Assembly (NCBI GenBank): GCA_049792815.1
Contig: JBARBG010000101.1
Location: 1 to 9,087, forward strand
Direction of reading: 5' to 3'
Origin: DAIDKA01 sp049792815
Lineage (GTDB): Bacteria > Pseudomonadota > Gammaproteobacteria > Steroidobacterales > Steroidobacteraceae
DNA length: 9,087 nucleotides
In this document: in pieces, positions 1-7,148 of the stretch
Numbering within the stretch: position 1 is the first letter of the stretch
How the letters are laid out: each line of letters opens with the position of its first letter
The notes under the pieces: generated by a model
The model's database searches: none
What the model was told of the DNA's origin: nothing
Seen by the model: the letters and a program-made list of their open reading frames with translations, nothing else
Position numbers and translations under genes: made by a program

Positions 1-269
1 GGCCCGGCCACCGCCGGCGCACTGGCTGCGGGCGGTGCGGGCAGTGGTGCGGCGATGGTTCCGGCATCGCGCTGCGCCGTCCCATGCGTGCCACGCAGCA
101 GCACCACCGACAGCACGATGACATTGATGACCAGCAGGCCTGCCAGCACGATGAGCCAGACCGCCACGCCCCGCCGGGGCGGCGCCATCTTCATTTCATA
201 CAACGCCGGAGCGTCGGCGCGTTGCCGTTCGGACTCAGATTTCTTCAATGCGTCCAGGATGAAGGACAT
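1..269 (-). CDS. gspB: GspB-like type II secretion assembly protein (partial, C-terminus off the window)
   Basis: Partial gene: the N-terminal 89 codons run off the left edge. The protein opens with MSFILDALKKSESERQ, the characteristic start of GspB/ExeB-type proteins, then has a short basic cytoplasmic stretch (PPRRG near residue 30). A single membrane segment covers about residues 36-58, and an Ala/Pro-rich linker begins near residue 73. In this family (established knowledge) the protein is a bitopic inner-membrane partner of the GspA/ExeA ATPase; the pair helps insert the GspD secretin through the peptidoglycan. The ATG lies two bases after the stop of the upstream gspA-like gene, and a GGAAG ribosome-binding site is embedded in the last gspA codons, so the two are probably translationally coupled. 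The conserved C-terminal GspB domain would lie outside the window, so the family call rests on the N-terminus and the neighbour. Confidence 0.85.
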   Translation of the reverse strand, partial: MSFILDALKKSESERQRADAPALYEMKMAPPRRGVAVWLIVLAGLLVINVIVLSVVLLRGTHGTAQRDAGTIAAPLPAPPAASAPAVAG

Positions 270-271
270 GG

Positions 272-1903
272 TCAACTTCCGTGTTCCGGTAGCGACGCAA
301 GTTGCGGCGAGTCCGGTTTCGCCAGTGAGCCGTTGAGCACCACCAGGGTCTGCACCCCGGCCACGCCATCGACGGTCAGCCGGTGAGCGCGCTGGAAGTC
401 TCGCACGAGTTGCGCCAGCTCTCCATCGTAGACATCACTGGCATCAGCCGCGACGCTCTTTCCGGTCAGTCGCCACAGCTGTTCGCGCAGCTGGCGGATC
501 TCGGCCCCGTGCATGCCCGGTGACAAGGGCCGTGGGTCGTGGCTTCCCGGTCGCCACAGCAGGATGAAGTCCCCGAACCAGTAGCGCGAGAGGTCGCCGA
601 TGCTGACCAGCTGCTGCTGCGTGCCGATATCGACATGGGCGTGCTCATCATCAAGGCCCGTCAGCACGATCTGATGCGCGGCATCCTTTTCATCCGTGAG
701 CATCAGGATGGCGGGCCGGTTGTACAGCCGCAGCTGCGCCAGCGAGCCTTTCTGCACATAGCACTCAAGGCCCTGGGCAGTGGCCTGGGTGCAAGGATCT
801 GCAGTGCCCGCCGTGTAGTGCGCACCCCAGATGCTGAACAGCTGGCCGAACGCCGCATCGGGCGTGGTCTGCGCGGCGTTCTGGGCCAGCAGCGCGCCGA
901 GCTGCGGTGGGGCGGGAGGGCTCGAGGCCGGCGGTGGTGGTGGTTTCGCGGCGGGATGCACCACTGCATGCGCCTGCGGCGTTGGCGCACTGTGGCTCCA
1001 GGGGCCAAAGCGCCACGCGGCCCAGCCGCCACACGCCACCACCAGCGCCGTGGCGGCGGCCACGCTCCAGGGCAACCACCGGGGCCAAAGGTGCTTGTCG
1101 AACACCTCGATTGCGCCGCGTCGGACAAACGACGGACCGACCTGGTGGCGGTCCTGGGTATAGGCGCCGAGCAGCGCGCGATCACACAGCACGTTGATCA
1201 GCCGCGGGACGCCGCGGGCGAGGCGGTGCACCTCGCGCAGCGCGGGAGGTGTGAATATGTCAGAGGTGGCGCCGGCCACGCGCAGGCGGTGCCGCACATA
1301 CGCTGCGGTTTCCTCGATCGTGAGCGGGCACAGGTGGTAGCGGCCGGTGATGCGCTGTGCAAGCTGGCGCAGCTCGTTGCGATCCAGATGCTCGCGCAGC
1401 TCCGGCTGGCCGATGAGGATGATCTGCAGCAGCTTCTGGGTATTGGTCTCAAGATTGGTGAGCAGACGTACCTGTTCGAGGACTTCGGGCGCCAGGTTCT
1501 GCGCTTCATCAACGACCAGCACCACGCGCTTGCCGCCACTGTGGGCCCGCAGCAGGTACTGACCGAGGATGTCGACCAGGTCCTTGAGGCTCCCGGTCGC
1601 CGAATCCTGGACGCCGATCCCCAGTTCCTCACAGATGGTGAGCAGGAACTCCGGCGCGGTCATGCGCGGATTGAGGATGAGGGCGATCTCGGCGTGCTGC
1701 GGTGTCTGCGCCAGGAGCGATCGCACCACGGTCGTCTTGCCGGTGCCGACCTCACCGGTGAGCTGGATGAAGCCGCCGGCCTCGGTAATGCCGTACAGAA
1801 GATGCGCGAGCGCTTCGGCGTGACGCTCGCTCAGGAACAGATAGCGCGGGTCCGGAGTGATCGCAAAAGGCTTTTCATTCAGTCCGAAAAAGGCCCGGTA
1901 CAT
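272..1903 (-). CDS. gspA: GspA/ExeA-like AAA ATPase with peptidoglycan-binding domain
   Basis: 543-residue inner-membrane ATPase of the GspA/ExeA family. The N-terminal cytoplasmic AAA domain (about residues 1-265) has Walker A GEVGTGKTT at 50-58 and Walker B ending in VDEAQ at 131-135; GQPELR at 165-170 and GVPRLINVLC at 231-240 are typical later motifs. A membrane segment (about 276-298) is followed by a Pro/Ala-rich linker (about 307-334). A periplasmic region follows (about 350-453), resembling the C39-peptidase-like fold found in GspA proteins. A C-terminal peptidoglycan_binding_1 repeat (about 460-528) contains VRDFQRAHRLTVDGVAG. The family role is to use ATP and peptidoglycan binding to help assemble the type II secretin with GspB, whose gene follows two bases downstream. 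The ATG is five bases after the dinB stop. Length and domain order are normal for ExeA. The T2SS structural genes themselves are not in the window, so the secretion link is inferred from family. Confidence 0.9.
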   Translation of the reverse strand: MYRAFFGLNEKPFAITPDPRYLFLSERHAEALAHLLYGITEAGGFIQLTGEVGTGKTTVVRSLLAQTPQHAEIALILNPRMTAPEFLLTICEELGIGVQDSATGSLKDLVDILGQYLLRAHSGGKRVVLVVDEAQNLAPEVLEQVRLLTNLETNTQKLLQIILIGQPELREHLDRNELRQLAQRITGRYHLCPLTIEETAAYVRHRLRVAGATSDIFTPPALREVHRLARGVPRLINVLCDRALLGAYTQDRHQVGPSFVRRGAIEVFDKHLWPRWLPWSVAAATALVVACGGWAAWRFGPWSHSAPTPQAHAVVHPAAKPPPPPASSPPAPPQLGALLAQNAAQTTPDAAFGQLFSIWGAHYTAGTADPCTQATAQGLECYVQKGSLAQLRLYNRPAILMLTDEKDAAHQIVLTGLDDEHAHVDIGTQQQLVSIGDLSRYWFGDFILLWRPGSHDPRPLSPGMHGAEIRQLREQLWRLTGKSVAADASDVYDGELAQLVRDFQRAHRLTVDGVAGVQTLVVLNGSLAKPDSPQLASLPEHGS

Positions 1904-1908
1904 GTGGG

Positions 1909-3051
1909 CTACTCAAGACTGCTGGCGCGACGCAGCGCCAGTTTGCCAAAGCGCTGGCGCACGGCATCGACGGTTTCATCGACCCCGCCGCGCTCGGCGC
2001 CGAACAGGTCCAGCTGGGTTGCCGGCGTCAGCTGCCGCAAGGCCACCCCCAGCAAGCGCAGCCGTGCGCCCGGGTGTTCATCAAGCCACAGGTCCAGAAG
2101 CTGCGTGGCGACGGTGGCAATCATGCGGCGATCCTGGGTCGCCGGCTGCACCGCACGCTGGCGGGTGACCGTGGTGAAGTCATGTTCGCGGATCTTGATA
2201 CTGATGCATCCGGCCGCGAGGTCGCGGTCACGGGTTCGACTGCAGGCGAGGTCCGCCAGTTCCGCCAGCGCGTGGTGCAGCCGGCGCCGTTCGTGGATGT
2301 CCTGGTCGAAGGTATCCTCGGCGCTGATCGACAGCTCCTGCCGTTCGACGATTACCGGCCGCTCATCGATACCGGCGGCACGGTCGCGCAGCGCCTGGCA
2401 ATGCCGGCCGAAGATCGGCCCGAGGCGATCATCGCCCGCCACCCGCAGCTCGCCCAGGGTGCGCACCCCGGCGGCCTCCAGGCGCAGGCCGGTCTTGCCG
2501 CCAAGCCCCGGAAGACGGCGCACCGGCAGGGGATCGAGCACCACGCGCAGGTTCAGCGGCGTGACCACGGTCAGGCCATCAGGCTTGTTCAGATCCGAGG
2601 CGATCTTGGCGACCAGCTTGTTGCCGGCGGCGCCCACCGAGGCCGTAAGGCCGGTGCAGTCGCGAATCCGCTGCTTGATGGCCCGCGCGATCTGCGCCAC
2701 CGGCGCGCGGCTGGCCGTAACATCCAGGAAAGCCTCGTCCAGTGACAGGCCCTGCACCAGGGGCGTGAACTCGTTGAAGATCGCAAAGACCTGCCGCGAC
2801 ACTTCCTGGTAGCGGGCCATGCGCGGGCGCACGCAAACGGCCTGCGGGCAACGCTCCAGTGCCTGGCGCATGGGCATTGCCGAGCGCACCCCGAACTTGC
2901 GCACTTCGTAGCTCGCGGCGGCCACGACCCCGCGCGGGCCGGTGCCGCCGACGATGACCGGCAGACCCTTAAGTCGCGGATCGTCGTGCTGTTCCACGGA
3001 CGCGTAGAACGCGTCCATGTCGACATGCAGAACGGCCCGCGTGACGCCCAC
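1909..3051 (-). CDS. dinB: DNA polymerase IV (Y-family translesion polymerase)
   Basis: 380-residue Y-family DNA polymerase, the enzyme that copies past damaged template bases. The palm opens with HVDMDAFYASVE (9-20): D11 is the first metal ligand and Y16 the predicted steric gate against ribonucleotides. SLDEAFLDV (103-111) supplies D105 and E106. A thumb helix-hairpin-helix lies at about 180-203 (LPGLGGKTG...GVRTLGEL), followed by the little-finger domain (about 235-340). QLDLF at 346-350 is a near-consensus beta-clamp-binding motif, with a 30-residue tail after it. The start is GTG, because the first in-frame ATG falls inside the catalytic motif (residue 12) and is too late. An AGGG overlapping the stop of the upstream DUF4399 gene serves as ribosome-binding site. 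All key residues are intact. It sits seven bases after the DUF4399 gene and five before gspA. No CTGT-N8-ACAG LexA box was seen upstream, so SOS control is not evident here. Confidence 0.95.
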   Translation of the reverse strand: MGVTRAVLHVDMDAFYASVEQHDDPRLKGLPVIVGGTGPRGVVAAASYEVRKFGVRSAMPMRQALERCPQAVCVRPRMARYQEVSRQVFAIFNEFTPLVQGLSLDEAFLDVTASRAPVAQIARAIKQRIRDCTGLTASVGAAGNKLVAKIASDLNKPDGLTVVTPLNLRVVLDPLPVRRLPGLGGKTGLRLEAAGVRTLGELRVAGDDRLGPIFGRHCQALRDRAAGIDERPVIVERQELSISAEDTFDQDIHERRRLHHALAELADLACSRTRDRDLAAGCISIKIREHDFTTVTRQRAVQPATQDRRMIATVATQLLDLWLDEHPGARLRLLGVALRQLTPATQLDLFGAERGGVDETVDAVRQRFGKLALRRASSLE

Positions 3052-3061
3052 TCAGGCCCTA
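3052..3061 (-). promoter_or_regulatory. dinB ribosome-binding site overlapping the upstream stop codon
   Basis: On the minus strand the sequence reads TAGGGCCTGA directly before the GTG start. The TAG is the stop of the DUF4399 gene, and the AGGG formed from it is the only purine-rich site in range, six bases from the GTG. This supports the GTG start and suggests that ribosomes finishing the upstream gene can reinitiate on dinB. The GTG start and short Shine-Dalgarno predict modest translation. Confidence 0.5.
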
Positions 3062-3499
3062 TTGGACCGTGATGGTGATCTTGCGCGACTTGAGCGCCGG
3101 GCTGTGCGGGATGTGGCTGCCATCGCCCATCACCAGCTGCAGCGTGTGCTTGCCGGGAGGGAGTTTGGTCGCATCCAGCGTCGCTTCGGTCTGAGCCTTG
3201 CCGTAATGCAGGATGTTGTCAGTGGCCGGCAGAGGCACGCTCAGGTCGGCCGGCAGGGCCTGGTCGATCAACAGGTGGAAGTGTCCGGTGTTCGGGGTCT
3301 TATCCCCGGCGGGCGCGAGCTTCAGACCTTTGTGACCGAATTTGATCGTGACCGGGCTCGTGACCGTGGCGCCCGACTTCGGGCTGATGATGAAAATCCT
3401 GGCGTCCTTCGGCCAGTAGTTGTCCGGCGTGGCATCGGCGGCGAGCACGGCGCCTGAGGAAACGGTGAGCAGAAACGCGGCGAGAGCGAGAGTACGCAT
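3059..3499 (-). CDS. DUF4399 family periplasmic protein
   Basis: 146-residue exported protein of unknown function. An N-terminal Sec signal peptide (about 1-20, hydrophobic LALAAFLLTV, likely cleavage after VLA) precedes a small single domain matching DUF4399 as I know it. Visible motifs are ISPKSGATVTSPV (38-50), GHFHLLID (72-79), HYGKAQTEA (98-106), LPPGKHTLQLVMGD (113-126) and HIPH (129-132). The histidine-rich conserved positions suggest metal or ligand binding in a beta-sandwich, but no activity is established and I do not propose one. Translation starts at an ATG preceded by a strong AAGGAG with a five-base spacer. The gene is 29 bases downstream of fadE and seven upstream of dinB, so it is probably transcribed with them. 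No separate promoter is obvious in the 29-base gap, though one could lie inside the end of fadE. Nothing appears broken. Confidence 0.8.
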   Translation of the reverse strand: MRTLALAAFLLTVSSGAVLAADATPDNYWPKDARIFIISPKSGATVTSPVTIKFGHKGLKLAPAGDKTPNTGHFHLLIDQALPADLSVPLPATDNILHYGKAQTEATLDATKLPPGKHTLQLVMGDGSHIPHSPALKSRKITITVQ

Positions 3500-3528
3500 G
3501 GCAGCTCCTTGTATGAAGGGCGATTAGC

Positions 3529-5991
3529 TTAGACAGGTCCGTCGGCGGATGACAACCCAGTGCCTGGAATCAATTCGTGCGGTGCAAAATCATCGACGCG
3601 CAGGATCCGCATGACCTTGCGATCAAAGTCAGACAGCTGCTCGCCTTCGGCGGCGCTGAGCAGGCCGGCGGCCACCGCCTGGACGATCCTTCCGGGCAGG
3701 TCAAGCGCCGTCACCCGCCCGGTCTTGACACCCTGTTCGCGGATGCGCCGCTCCAGAACCTCGGCGGCTTCGGCCAGCAGCAGCACTTCCTGCAGTGCGC
3801 CAAGCGGGTTGCGGTCATGGAGCGTGGTGTAGGCGTGGGTCCCCAGTCGCTGCCGGGTGGCGGTGGGCGCCGTGACCAGGTCGGCCACCTGGCGCGAGAG
3901 CCGGTCGGAGGGCGCAAAATAAGTCAGGCCACGCGGAAAAATCAGGACCCGCATCAGACCGGCGAGGTAGCGGTTCGGGAAGTTGCGCAGGAAGCCATGC
4001 AGCTGTTCCTGCGCCGCATACAGCAAGTTGCGGCAGGCCCACTCCACCACCGGCAGATCCGCCGCGGGCTGGCCCTCGTTGTCATAGTGCTTCAGAACCA
4101 TCGAGGCCAGGTACATGGCCGAGAGCACATCACCCAGCCGTGCGCTTAAGGATTCCTTTTTCTTCAGGTACCCGCCGAGGGTCAGCATCGCCACATCCAC
4201 GGCGAAGGCGAAGGAGGCACTGAAGCGCTCGATGTGCTGGTAGTACCGCCGGGTCGGGCCATGGTCCGGGACGCCACGCAGACGTGCGAAGGTCAGTGCC
4301 ATGACGAAGGAGCGCACGGCGTTTGAAATGGTGAAGCCCATGTGGCCGAACAGCGCACTGTCGAACTGCGCGATGCCGGCGCGACGATCCGGATTGCGTG
4401 CCGCCTCCATCTCCTTGAGCACGAAAGGATGGCAGCGGATCGCGCCCTGGCCAAAGATGATGAGATTGCGGGTGAGGATGTTGGCGCCTTCCACGGTGAT
4501 CGCCACCGGCACAATCTGGTAGCTGCGCGCGAGGTAATTGCTGGGCCCCAGGCAGATGCCCTTGCCGCCGTGCACGTCCATGGCGTCGTTCGCCACGATG
4601 CGACCCATTTCCGTGACGTGGTATTTGAGCATGGCCGAGGGCACCGAGGGTTTCTCGCCGCCATCGATGGCACCGGCGGTTACCGAGCGCGCGGCATCCA
4701 TGGTGTAGGTCAGTCCCGTCATGCGTGCGAGCACCGCCTCGATGCCCTCGAAGCGCGCGATGGGCAGATTGAACTGCCGGCGCACGCGCGCGTAGGCACC
4801 GGTGGCCCACACCGCGGCCTTGGCGCTGCCCGTGGTATTGGACGGCAGGGAGATGCAGCGGCCCACCGAAAGCTGCTCCACCAGCATGCGCCAGCCCTGT
4901 CCGGCCATCGCCGGCCCGCCGACCAGGCAGTCCAGCGGCACGAACACGTCCTGGCCGTGTATTGGCCCGTTCTGGAAGGGCACGTTCAGCGGGAAATGCC
5001 GGCGGCCGATGCTGATGCCGGGCGTATCGCGCGGGATCAGCGCCACCGTAATGCCAAGATCGGTGCGCTCGCCGAGGAGTTTTTGCGGATCAAACATCCT
5101 GAAGGCCAGGCCGATGACCGTCGCCACGGGTGCCAGGGTGATGTAGCGCTTTGAAAAATTGAGCGTGAGGCCCAGTACCTCGCGCCCCTGCCAGGTGCCG
5201 CGGCCGACGATACCGGTGTCCGGGAGCGATGCGGCGTCCGACCCGGCGCGCGGTCCGGTGAGGGCGAAGCACGGGATCTCATCGCCGCGTGCCAGCCGCG
5301 GCAGGTAGTAGTCCTTCTGCTCCTGTGTGCCGTAGTGATTGAGCAGCTCCGCGGGCCCCAGGGAGTTCGGGACCGCGACGACGGAGGAGCAGGTGGTGCT
5401 GCGGCTGGCGACCTTCGCGAGCACGCAGGAGTGCGCGTAGGCCGAGAACTCCAGGCCGCCATAGCGCTTCGGGATGATCATGGCGAAGAAACCCTTGGCG
5501 GTCAGGAACGACCACACCGCGGGCGGCAGGTCGGCGCGCACGTGCGTGATGTCCCAGTCATCCAGCATCGCGCACAGCTCTTCACACGGCCCATCCAGGA
5601 ACGCCTGCTCGTCGGCCGTGAGCTGCGGGGGGCTCGCGCTGAGCAGTTTTTCCCAGCGTGGCGCGCCGCTGAACAGCTCCCCGTCCCACCACACCGTGCC
5701 GGCCTCGAGCGCCTCTTTCTCCGTCTGCGACATCGAGGGCAACATGCGCCGATAGGCGCCGAGGAACGGGCCGCTGATCAGCGCCTGGCGCAGCGGCTTG
5801 AGATTGAGCAGCCACAGCAGGCCCGTCAGCACCCACAGCAGGCTCTTCCACGCTGGCGCCTGCGGCGCCAGGTAACAGTAGAGGCCCAGCAGAATCGTGA
5901 GCGTGATGCAGAAACTGAGCAGTCCCAACCGCCGGTACGTGAGTACGACGACGGCGGCCAGGAAGAGCACCGTGATGATCGCGCCGTACAT
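3529..5991 (-). CDS. fadE: Acyl-CoA dehydrogenase, FadE type
   Basis: 820 residues, essentially the length of E. coli FadE (814). It catalyses the first step of fatty-acid beta-oxidation: FAD-dependent oxidation of acyl-CoA to trans-2-enoyl-CoA. The N-terminus has three hydrophobic segments (about 3-19, 22-42, 47-64), indicating attachment to the inner membrane. The acyl-CoA dehydrogenase core spans roughly 90-530. It includes IIPKRYGGLEFS (172-183), the TGPRAGSDAAS loop (245-255) and ITVEGANILTRNLIIFGQG (498-516), where E501 aligns with the usual catalytic base. DAMDVHGGKGI (469-479) is a further family motif. The C-terminal part (about 530-810) is the FadE-specific DUF1974-like extension. 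The residue in the TGPRAGSD loop that is E in E. coli FadE is R here; that position varies in the superfamily. The gene lies 32 bases after mdh, preceded by only a weak GGGGG ribosome-binding site. Confidence 0.95.
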   Translation of the reverse strand: MYGAIITVLFLAAVVVLTYRRLGLLSFCITLTILLGLYCYLAPQAPAWKSLLWVLTGLLWLLNLKPLRQALISGPFLGAYRRMLPSMSQTEKEALEAGTVWWDGELFSGAPRWEKLLSASPPQLTADEQAFLDGPCEELCAMLDDWDITHVRADLPPAVWSFLTAKGFFAMIIPKRYGGLEFSAYAHSCVLAKVASRSTTCSSVVAVPNSLGPAELLNHYGTQEQKDYYLPRLARGDEIPCFALTGPRAGSDAASLPDTGIVGRGTWQGREVLGLTLNFSKRYITLAPVATVIGLAFRMFDPQKLLGERTDLGITVALIPRDTPGISIGRRHFPLNVPFQNGPIHGQDVFVPLDCLVGGPAMAGQGWRMLVEQLSVGRCISLPSNTTGSAKAAVWATGAYARVRRQFNLPIARFEGIEAVLARMTGLTYTMDAARSVTAGAIDGGEKPSVPSAMLKYHVTEMGRIVANDAMDVHGGKGICLGPSNYLARSYQIVPVAITVEGANILTRNLIIFGQGAIRCHPFVLKEMEAARNPDRRAGIAQFDSALFGHMGFTISNAVRSFVMALTFARLRGVPDHGPTRRYYQHIERFSASFAFAVDVAMLTLGGYLKKKESLSARLGDVLSAMYLASMVLKHYDNEGQPAADLPVVEWACRNLLYAAQEQLHGFLRNFPNRYLAGLMRVLIFPRGLTYFAPSDRLSRQVADLVTAPTATRQRLGTHAYTTLHDRNPLGALQEVLLLAEAAEVLERRIREQGVKTGRVTALDLPGRIVQAVAAGLLSAAEGEQLSDFDRKVMRILRVDDFAPHELIPGTGLSSADGPV

Positions 5992-6013
5992 GACACCCCC
6001 GTACCGCTTTGTT

Positions 6014-6029
6014 GGCTGAAAGCTCAGCC
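6014..6029 (-). repeat. Inverted repeat (hairpin) spanning the mdh stop codon
   Basis: GGCTGA and TCAGCC form a perfect six-base-pair stem around a four-base loop, and the mdh TGA stop lies in one arm. On the transcribed strand it is followed by AACAAAGCGG rather than a U tract, so it does not qualify as an intrinsic terminator. It could stabilise the 3' end of an mdh transcript or be a chance palindrome in GC-rich DNA. Confidence 0.35.
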
Positions 6030-7004
6030 CAGCAGGTCTTTGACGCCCTCGCGTTCTTCCTTCAGTTCGTTCTCGGTGACGCTCATGCGCTTGCGGCTGC
6101 CCTCATCGATGGCCAGGCCCTGCACGATCTGATACTCGCCGTTGCGGCAGGTCACCGGATACGAATAGATGACGCCCGCGGGAATGCCATAGCTGCCATC
6201 AGAAGGCACGCCCATGCTCACCCAGTCACCCTCCGCCGTGCCCAGCGCCCAGGTACGCACGTGATCCAGCGCCGCCGAAGCCGCCGAGGCCGCGGAGGAG
6301 GAGCCACGCGCCTTGATGACCGCCGCGCCGCGCTGCTGAACCACGGGAATGAAGGTTTCATCCAGCCATTTCTGATCCACGAGGCTCGTAGCCGGCTTGC
6401 CGTCGACGGTCGCGTGGCTCGCGTCCGGATATTGCGTGGCCGAGTGATTGCCCCAGATGATCATCTTCCTGATCCGGCTGATATGCGTGCCGGTCTTCTG
6501 CGCCAGCTGCGCCAGCGCGCGGTTGTGATCCAGACGCGTCATGGCCGTGAAGTTGCGCGGCTCGAGGTCCTTGGCGTTGGCGCGCGCGATCAGCGCATTG
6601 GTGTTGGCGGGATTGCCCACCACCAGCACCTTCACCTTGCGGTCCGCGACCGCGTTCAGCGCCTTGCCCTGCGCCGAGAAAATCTGCGCATTGGCCAGCA
6701 GCAGGTCCTTGCGTTCCATGCCCGGACCGCGCGGACGGGCGCCGACCAGCATGGCGGCGTGGCAGTCCCTGAACGCCACCGTGGCATCGTCGGTCGCGAC
6801 CACCTTGTTCAGCGTCGCGAAGGCGCAATCATCCAGCTCCATGACCACGCCCTGCAGGCCCGGCAGCGCCTGGGGTATCTCGAGCAGGTGCAGATTGACG
6901 GGCTGGTCCGCGCCAAACATCTGCCCGGAGGCCACCCTGAAAGCCAGGGCATAGCCGATCTGACCGGCGGCCCCGGTGATTGCGACATTCACAGCGTGCT
7001 TCAT
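6024..7004 (-). CDS. mdh: Malate dehydrogenase (type 2, NAD-dependent)
   Basis: 326-residue cytosolic TCA-cycle enzyme interconverting malate and oxaloacetate. The N-terminal Rossmann fold carries GAAGQIG (11-17), and the acidic E42 in HLLEIPQ at the end of the second beta strand points to NAD rather than NADP. The mobile substrate loop VGARPRGPGMERKD has R91 or R92 and R98 in the expected places. GNPANTNA (130-137) contacts the cofactor. LDHNRA (158-163) contributes D159 and R162, and H187 in WGNHSATQYPD is the catalytic histidine partner. This pattern and length match the type-2 MDHs common in Beta- and Gammaproteobacteria and in the eukaryotic cytosol, rather than the E. coli 312-residue type. 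The ATG follows a GGAG with a six-base spacer. It is the first gene of a six-gene minus-strand run, with the divergent GntR/ABC cassette beyond its promoter region. Confidence 0.95.
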   Translation of the reverse strand: MKHAVNVAITGAAGQIGYALAFRVASGQMFGADQPVNLHLLEIPQALPGLQGVVMELDDCAFATLNKVVATDDATVAFRDCHAAMLVGARPRGPGMERKDLLLANAQIFSAQGKALNAVADRKVKVLVVGNPANTNALIARANAKDLEPRNFTAMTRLDHNRALAQLAQKTGTHISRIRKMIIWGNHSATQYPDASHATVDGKPATSLVDQKWLDETFIPVVQQRGAAVIKARGSSSAASAASAALDHVRTWALGTAEGDWVSMGVPSDGSYGIPAGVIYSYPVTCRNGEYQIVQGLAIDEGSRKRMSVTENELKEEREGVKDLLG

Positions 7005-7031
7005 GTGGGACTCCAGGGAGGGTGACCGGCG

Positions 7032-7059
7032 ATTCTATCGGATACGTGAACTATGTCTC
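7032..7059 (-). promoter_or_regulatory. Candidate sigma70 promoter for mdh
   Basis: On the minus strand GAGACA (7059-7054; four of six matches to TTGACA) and TAGAAT (7037-7032; five of six to TATAAT) are separated by 16 bases. This would start transcription about seven bases further on, near 7025, giving a leader of roughly 20 bases before the mdh ATG. Position and orientation fit, but the -35 match is only fair and the call is made by eye. It lies 13 bases from the -35 box of the opposing promoter, so the two could interfere. Confidence 0.4.
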
Positions 7060-7071
7060 ATGTGTTGGGGC

Positions 7072-7101
7072 TTGACAGATGGGTAGTGTTGTAGTTATAT
7101 A
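7072..7101 (+). promoter_or_regulatory. Strong sigma70-type promoter of the small ORF-gntR-ABC operon
   Basis: A perfect -35 box TTGACA (7072-7077), an 18-base spacer and a TATATA -10 box (7096-7101) lie 60 bases upstream of the first plus-strand start codon. Transcription would begin near 7108. The local AT-rich patch stands out from the GC-rich surroundings. The -10 region lies inside the palindrome described as the operator, so a bound repressor would block polymerase. Confidence 0.65.
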
Positions 7102-7108
7102 TAACACC
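7085..7108 (+). promoter_or_regulatory. Candidate YtrA/GntR operator overlapping the -10 region
   Basis: An imperfect palindrome: GTGTT (7086-7090) and AACAC (7103-7107) are perfect inverted arms, and 8 of 11 positions match across the 22-base dyad. Taken one base wider it reads AGTG-N16-CACC. This is one mismatch from GGTG-N16-CACC, which I recall (from memory, unchecked) as the motif reported for the YtrA regulator of Xanthomonas citri. The site covers the -10 box and part of the spacer of the promoter for gntR itself, as expected for negative autoregulation. Binding is inferred. Confidence 0.55.
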
Positions 7109-7117
7109 ATGACATCA

Positions 7118-7139
7118 GGGAGAGGCGGTCGCCCCTCCC
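7118..7139 (+). promoter_or_regulatory. Stem-loop in the 5' leader, upstream of the small-ORF ribosome-binding site
   Basis: GGGAGAGGC (7118-7126) pairs with GCCCCTCCC (7131-7139), giving nine positions with one A-C mismatch around a four-base loop. The right arm contains CTCC (7135-7138), which is also complementary to the GGAG of the Shine-Dalgarno at 7151-7154. That arm could therefore pair either upstream (site open) or downstream (site hidden). The second pairing is weaker, and a regulatory switch is inferred. Confidence 0.4.
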
Positions 7140-7148
7140 GGTCGGGAA

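Noticed and set aside
930..950. GGTGGTGGTGG-like simple repeat
   Set aside because: It encodes the proline-rich linker of the GspA-like protein and needs no separate explanation.
539..2812. A 757-codon open frame on the plus strand, opposite gspA and dinB
   Set aside because: It is antisense to two genes with complete catalytic motifs, shows no recognisable domain and is rich in Arg, Gly and Ala. Long stop-free shadows are expected opposite GC-rich coding DNA.
3500..3560. Possible LexA box near ACAG at 3533-3536
   Set aside because: There is no CTGT at the required eight-base spacing on either side, so it does not form the CTGT-N8-ACAG palindrome.
4342..5154. A 270-codon open frame on the plus strand opposite fadE
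   Set aside because: It is a compositional shadow of fadE, without a ribosome-binding site, promoter or recognisable family.
6014..6029. mdh-end hairpin as an intrinsic terminator
   Set aside because: The stem is only six base pairs and is not followed by a U tract on the transcribed strand; fadE starts 32 bases past the mdh stop.
6009..7025. A 338-codon open frame on the plus strand opposite mdh
   Set aside because: It mirrors mdh almost end to end, has Arg/His/Gly-rich composition and no motif. mdh on the other strand has every catalytic residue.
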